NCBI GenBank assembly: GCA_050014835.1
Contig: JBEKCO010000064.1
Span: 1 to 8,817, forward strand
Length of the DNA stretch: 8,817 nt
From: Bog-793 sp050014835
GTDB taxonomy: Bacteria > Actinomycetota > Acidimicrobiia > Acidimicrobiales > Bog-793
Direction of reading: 5' to 3'
Part shown: positions 6,474 to 8,817 of the stretch, piece after piece
Layout: each line of letters opens with the position of its first letter
How positions within the stretch are numbered: position 1 is the stretch's first letter
Notes under the pieces: generated by a model
The model's input: only the letters and a program-made list of their open reading frames with translations
The model's database searches: none
Told to the model about the DNA's origin: nothing
Position numbers and translations under genes: made by a program

Positions 6474-6909
6474 CCAGCCCGGCGGGGCCACAGCGCGATG
6501 CCGCGCTGCAGAAGCCACTGCTCAGGAAGATCGCCGCAGCTGCTGGCTTCCTACGACGTTGTGAGCGAGCGTGGTGACGCGCGGGCGCCAACTTGGTTCG
6601 TCTTCCAGGATTAGCACGCTGCCGCTAGGGCTTCGCCTGGCTTCCTCGACTGCAACGTACCGGCCGGCCGACGATCGACCGTATTGGAAGCCACCGAACC
6701 CTTGAACGGTCGCCCGTCGCTGATCGAGTCGGATGGGATTCAGGTGCCCCTGACCAATGGTTCGGTGCCGGATCCTCAAGGCGAGTCGGTGGAGTGTCTT
6801 GACTCGGATGGATTGACCCTCTGCTGCGGGCGCGTCACGGGCGCGAACGGGCGCGTCTGAACTGCCGCGTGCTGCCGCAAGTGAGAAGCGGTGAACTCGC
6901 AGGCCGGAA
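6474..6909. other. 436-bp spacer between the transporter cluster and the peptidase gene
   Basis: No convincing gene. Both strands have open frames of about 60-100 codons here (minus strand ending at 6522; plus strand 6613-6858), but neither has a good start or recognisable domain. The last 127 bp hold repeat copy 2. I see no clear terminator after 6473 and no clear RNA gene. Confidence 0.5.
6783..6900 (+). repeat. Repeat unit copy 2, truncated (no tRNA fragment)
   Basis: It shares with copy 3 the 5' extension GAGTCGGTGGAGTGTCTTGA..., GGATTGACCCTCTGCTGC, then three GGGCGCG boxes (6828, 6839, 6849) and only two 10-bp units (6861-6878). Similarity ends after GTGAGAAGCGGTGAACTCGC, before the 27-bp segment and the tRNA half. 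CGAGTC (6782-6787) and GACTCG (6801-6806) form an inverted repeat. The peptidase gene starts 10 bp after the similarity ends. Confidence 0.75.
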
Positions 6910-8373
6910 GTGCGCTCTGCAGTTAGTGTTCGCACCGTGAGTGTGTTGGATCGCTCTCTGAGCCGCACTTGCAAGACAGCAGCGGTCAGCCTTGTGTTCG
7001 CGGTCGCAGTCATCGCGGCGTTTACAGCGCCCGCTGGGGCGACGGTCCGTGTCGAGGCCGGATCAGGCGGCCTGGCCGTCACAAGCCCTGTCGTACTCTC
7101 GGTTCAGGTGCGTAATCGATCGGTGCCTTATACGGGCGGAGTGGTCCACTTCACCGTGAAGTTACGGAGAGCCAACACCTGCAAGCTCGGAGTCGCTGGT
7201 ACACCTGCCGTGGCTATAGCCTTTACAAAGGCGTGGCAGCATTGTTCGAACGGCATCTTCCGTCACGCGGTGAGACTTGGTCGGAACTCTGGACAAACCG
7301 CGCGGAACGCTGCGTTCCGCGTCTATCTTCGACGAGGCACCGAGATTCACTGGTACCCGCTCGGCAGCGTGCGTGTCGCCGGAGCGCCACCCGCTCCCAC
7401 GGCTTCTCTCACCATCAGCGCGAGCACGGTGACGTCGGCCGGCGCGTCGGTCACCCTCACGTACTCGTCGACGAACGTCTCGACGTGCTCGCTGTCCGCG
7501 ATCCCGACGTTCTGGTCGGGTAGCAACCCGATGTCGGTGCCGTGCAACGGGACGACGACACTGACCGTCTCGTCGAGCACGTCTGCACGACAGTGGACCT
7601 TCACCTTCACGGCGACGAACTCGGACGGCCGATCTGCGACGGCTACTACGAGCCTCGACCAGTCGGTACTCTCGTTCTCTCAATCTCCGAACTGGTCGGG
7701 CTACGTGGTCCAGGGGGCCAGCACGCTCATCACCGACGTCAGCGGTCAATGGACCGTACCGACGCTGAATTGTGTCGACACGCCGAATGCCGCGGAATCA
7801 TCCTGGGTCGGGATCGGTGGGTGGGGTACTGGCACCGGCGACCTCCTCCAGACGGGCATCCAGGACGAGTGTGTCAACGGTGTTCAGCAAGAGGTCGGCT
7901 GGTGGTTCGAAGTCTCCAGCGCCGGGCAAATCATCGGCGACTCGACGTTCACAAACTTTCCCGTATCTCCGGGAAACACCATCGCGGCTCATGTCTACCA
8001 ATCCGCTGGACAATGGGTCACGAGGGTGGACGACCTGACTGCCGGTCTCTCGGGGTGGATGATCACCGGAGAGTCGTGGGGGGTCGGCGCTGATTCGAGC
8101 GGCACCTTTACTCCCCAAGGAAGCACCGCCACACTCACCTACGGCGGCGGCTACACGGCGGAGTGGATCGTCGAGGACCCGGAACAGAGCGGCTCGTACG
8201 TGCCGTTCGCCAACTACGGCACCGTGTCCTTCACGAACTTGGGGCTCATCGGACTGTCGCCTTGGTACCTGACCGCTGACGAGGGGTGCGAGATCGTTCA
8301 GAACGGAGTCGTCCTCTCGACACCGTCGGCACCGGGAAGTGACAGTTTTTCAGTTAGTTACACCGGGCCATAA
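6910..8373 (+). CDS. Secreted G1-family (eqolisin, peptidase A4) glutamic endopeptidase with Ig-like domains
   Basis: 487 aa from GTG 6910. A signal peptide (Arg/Lys near 16-22, hydrophobic VSLVFAVAVIAAF, cleavage near PAGA|TV at about 45) directs export. Two beta-rich, Ig-like regions follow at about 46-165 and 168-250. The protease domain runs from SPNWSGY (N261) to the C-terminus. It has SSWVGIGG (W299), LLQTG with Gln 314, and AEWIVED with Glu 422; these align with Gln53 and Glu136, the catalytic pair of scytalidoglutamic peptidase, so activity is expected, probably at acid pH by family analogy. No ribosome site supports 6910; GTG 6937, with a TAGTGT box at 6924-6929, could be a leaderless start and keeps the signal peptide. 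A monocistronic gene bracketed by repeat copies 2 and 3. Confidence 0.88.
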   Translation: MRSAVSVRTVSVLDRSLSRTCKTAAVSLVFAVAVIAAFTAPAGATVRVEAGSGGLAVTSPVVLSVQVRNRSVPYTGGVVHFTVKLRRANTCKLGVAGTPAVAIAFTKAWQHCSNGIFRHAVRLGRNSGQTARNAAFRVYLRRGTEIHWYPLGSVRVAGAPPAPTASLTISASTVTSAGASVTLTYSSTNVSTCSLSAIPTFWSGSNPMSVPCNGTTTLTVSSSTSARQWTFTFTATNSDGRSATATTSLDQSVLSFSQSPNWSGYVVQGASTLITDVSGQWTVPTLNCVDTPNAAESSWVGIGGWGTGTGDLLQTGIQDECVNGVQQEVGWWFEVSSAGQIIGDSTFTNFPVSPGNTIAAHVYQSAGQWVTRVDDLTAGLSGWMITGESWGVGADSSGTFTPQGSTATLTYGGGYTAEWIVEDPEQSGSYVPFANYGTVSFTNLGLIGLSPWYLTADEGCEIVQNGVVLSTPSAPGSDSFSVSYTGP

Positions 8374-8530
8374 CGCGCGTTGAAGGCCGAAGAGTAGAGC
8401 GTCCCCAACCGCAGGATCGGAGCGGCATTTCCGAGATGAGTCGGTGGAGTGTCTTGACTCGGATGGATTGACCCTCTGCTGCGGGCGCGTCAGGGCGCGA
8501 ACGGGCGCGTCTGAACTTCCGTATCCTGCC

Positions 8531-8620
8531 GCGTACTGCCGCGTACTGCCGCGTACTGCCGCGTACTGCCGCGTACTGCCGCGTACTGCCGCGTACTGCC
8601 GCGTACTGCCGCGTGGTGCC
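8531..8620 (+). repeat. 10-bp tandem array, nine units
   Basis: GCGTACTGCC is repeated eight times without change (8531-8610), followed by one variant, GCGTGGTGCC (8611-8620), and preceded by the related unit GTATCCTGCC. Copy 1 has about four units and copy 2 two. The perfect identity suggests recent slippage or gene conversion. The 10-bp period puts every unit on the same face of the helix. Confidence 0.9.
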
Positions 8621-8662
8621 GCAAGCGAGAAGAGGTGAATTCGCGTAAGTCCTGTTCACAGG

Positions 8663-8686
8663 GTTGCGACAATCCATTTTCGCAAC
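8663..8686. repeat. 7-bp inverted repeat around a 10-bp spacer, candidate recombination core
   Basis: GTTGCGA (8663-8669) and TCGCAAC (8680-8686) are perfect inverted repeats. The right arm belongs to the tRNA anticodon loop and stem; the left arm does not. In copy 1 the left arm reads GTTATGG, so only the right arm is shared. This fits core-type integrase sites with crossover in the spacer, but could be coincidence. Confidence 0.4.
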
Positions 8687-8723
8687 GTGGAAGTCGGCGG
8701 TTCGAGTCCGCTCACCTCCACCA
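8672..8723 (+). other. tRNA 3'-half fragment with CCA; candidate att core, copy 2 of 2
   Basis: Identical to 290-339 over 50 bases, then continues with CCA (8721-8723 completes ACCA after the acceptor strand CACCTCC). T-arm GGCGG-TTCGAGT-CCGCT and variable loop AAGTC are intact. No D-arm lies upstream. The sequence AGAGGTG at 8630-8636 could pair with six of the seven acceptor bases, but what separates it from the anticodon region does not fold as a D-arm. The encoded CCA suggests this end is the original chromosomal tRNA terminus. Confidence 0.7.
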
Positions 8724-8762
8724 AGAGAACCCCAGGTCAGAGGCTGTCGCACGAATCCTGAC

Positions 8763-8796
8763 TGTCCTGCCCGCGATTTGGGTCAGGCGGGACAAT
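8763..8796. promoter_or_regulatory. Palindrome overlapping a -10-like box at the right edge
   Basis: TGTCCTGCC (8763-8771) and GGCGGGACA (8786-8794) are inverted repeats with one T-G mismatch and a 14-bp spacer; CCTGAC (8757-8762) and GTCAGG (8782-8787) form a second pair. GACAAT (8791-8796) resembles a -10 box, 6 bp before ATG 8803, which would give a leaderless mRNA. No -35 is clear. Confidence 0.35.
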
Positions 8797-8802
8797 TGGT
8801 GC

Positions 8803-8817
8803 ATGCCGATCAACCTT
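8803..8817 (+). CDS. Possible start of a rightward gene, cut by the window edge
   Basis: ATG 8803 begins MPINL and runs off the window. There is no ribosome site, but a -10-like GACAAT lies 6 bp upstream. Too short to identify. Confidence 0.3.

Larger units (their letters stand above)
8438..8723 (+). repeat. Repeat unit copy 3 (complete, with expanded 10-bp array)
   Basis: In order: 5' extension GAGTCGGTGGAGTGTC... (as copy 2); three GGGCGCG boxes at exactly 10-bp spacing (8483, 8493, 8503; one base shorter than in copies 1 and 2); a 10-bp tandem array; GCAAGCGAGAAG; ATTCGCGTAAGTCCTGTTCA... (27 bp shared with copy 1); a 6-bp variable block; and the tRNA 3' half with CCA. It is the fullest copy in the window. 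Confidence 0.8.
8374..8802. other. 429-bp non-coding stretch after the peptidase
   Basis: It holds repeat copy 3 (8438-8723), the tRNA 3' half, and a palindromic region before a possible start codon at 8803. Open frames on both strands across the 10-bp array exist only because 30 bp (three units) encode a ten-residue periodic peptide in any frame. They are not genes. No obvious hairpin terminator follows the peptidase stop. Confidence 0.6.

Noticed and set aside
6522..6700. Minus-strand coding fragment with SGSVLILEDEPSW
   Set aside because: It looks mildly protein-like, but its only ATG lies inside the antisense of the peptidase signal peptide and I recognise no family; the opposite strand is also open.
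8521..8620. CRISPR array
   Set aside because: Units are 10 bp with no spacers, and no cas gene is present.
340..8721. Integrase, transposase or relaxase gene within the bracketed segment
   Set aside because: I looked in both strands for tyrosine or serine recombinase and transposase motifs and found none, so mobility is inferred only from the repeats.
8630..8723. Complete tRNA gene
   Set aside because: A weak 5' acceptor match (6 of 7 pairs) exists, but there is no D-arm and the 5' anticodon strand pairs poorly; only the 3' half is tRNA-like.
8354..8752. 132-aa minus-strand ORF (and plus-strand ORF 8444-8638) across the 10-bp array
   Set aside because: Any open frame over a 10-bp tandem array gives a ten-residue periodic peptide, and the GGERTRTADF-type start is the antisense of the tRNA T-arm and acceptor; these are spurious translations.

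Overview
The window is high-GC DNA with actinobacterial features: TANNNT-type -10 boxes, likely leaderless starts, GTG starts, a DrrAB-type exporter, a PadR regulator with a Gly/Arg-rich N-terminus, and a secreted G1 glutamic peptidase. I cannot name the genus.

Layout. Positions 1-144 hold the edge of an unrecognised leftward ORF. A repeat unit follows (145-339). It has three phased GGGCGCG boxes, a short 10-bp tandem repeat, and the 3' half of a class I tRNA gene (part of the anticodon loop, variable loop, T-arm, acceptor strand) with no 5' half. Positions 358-3049 carry a leftward cluster: a DHA2-type MFS exporter, a MarR regulator, a frameshifted and truncated metallo-beta-lactamase-fold remnant, and a PEBP (YbhB/YbcL) protein. 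A perfect 17-bp palindrome lies over the predicted -10 of the MFS gene and is a good candidate operator for the MarR protein. Positions 3056-3732 are a divergent spacer with promoters at both edges, strong hairpins and possibly a gene remnant.

Positions 3733-6473 carry a rightward cluster: a PadR regulator, then an ABC ATPase and a membrane subunit (DrrA/DrrB type) joined by a 4-bp overlap. After a 436-bp spacer that ends in a second, truncated repeat copy (6783-6900), a secreted G1 (eqolisin) peptidase with Ig-like N-terminal domains occupies 6910-8373. It is followed by a third repeat copy (8438-8723) with a long 10-bp tandem array and the same tRNA 3' half, here with CCA. A possible new gene starts at 8803.

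The most notable structure is the pair of 50-bp identical tRNA 3'-half copies, 8,382 bp apart. Each is preceded by the same element-like end sequence rather than by tRNA 5' sequence. This is what tandem insertions of related integrative elements into one tRNA gene leave behind. The segment between them (about 340-8721) carries two drug-exporter cassettes with their regulators and a secreted protease but no visible integrase, so it resembles a cis-mobilizable element (CIME) or a decayed island. The helically phased 10-bp repeats beside the tRNA core could be integrase arm-type sites. The tandem-insertion, CIME and arm-site readings are inferences; the repeats themselves are directly visible.
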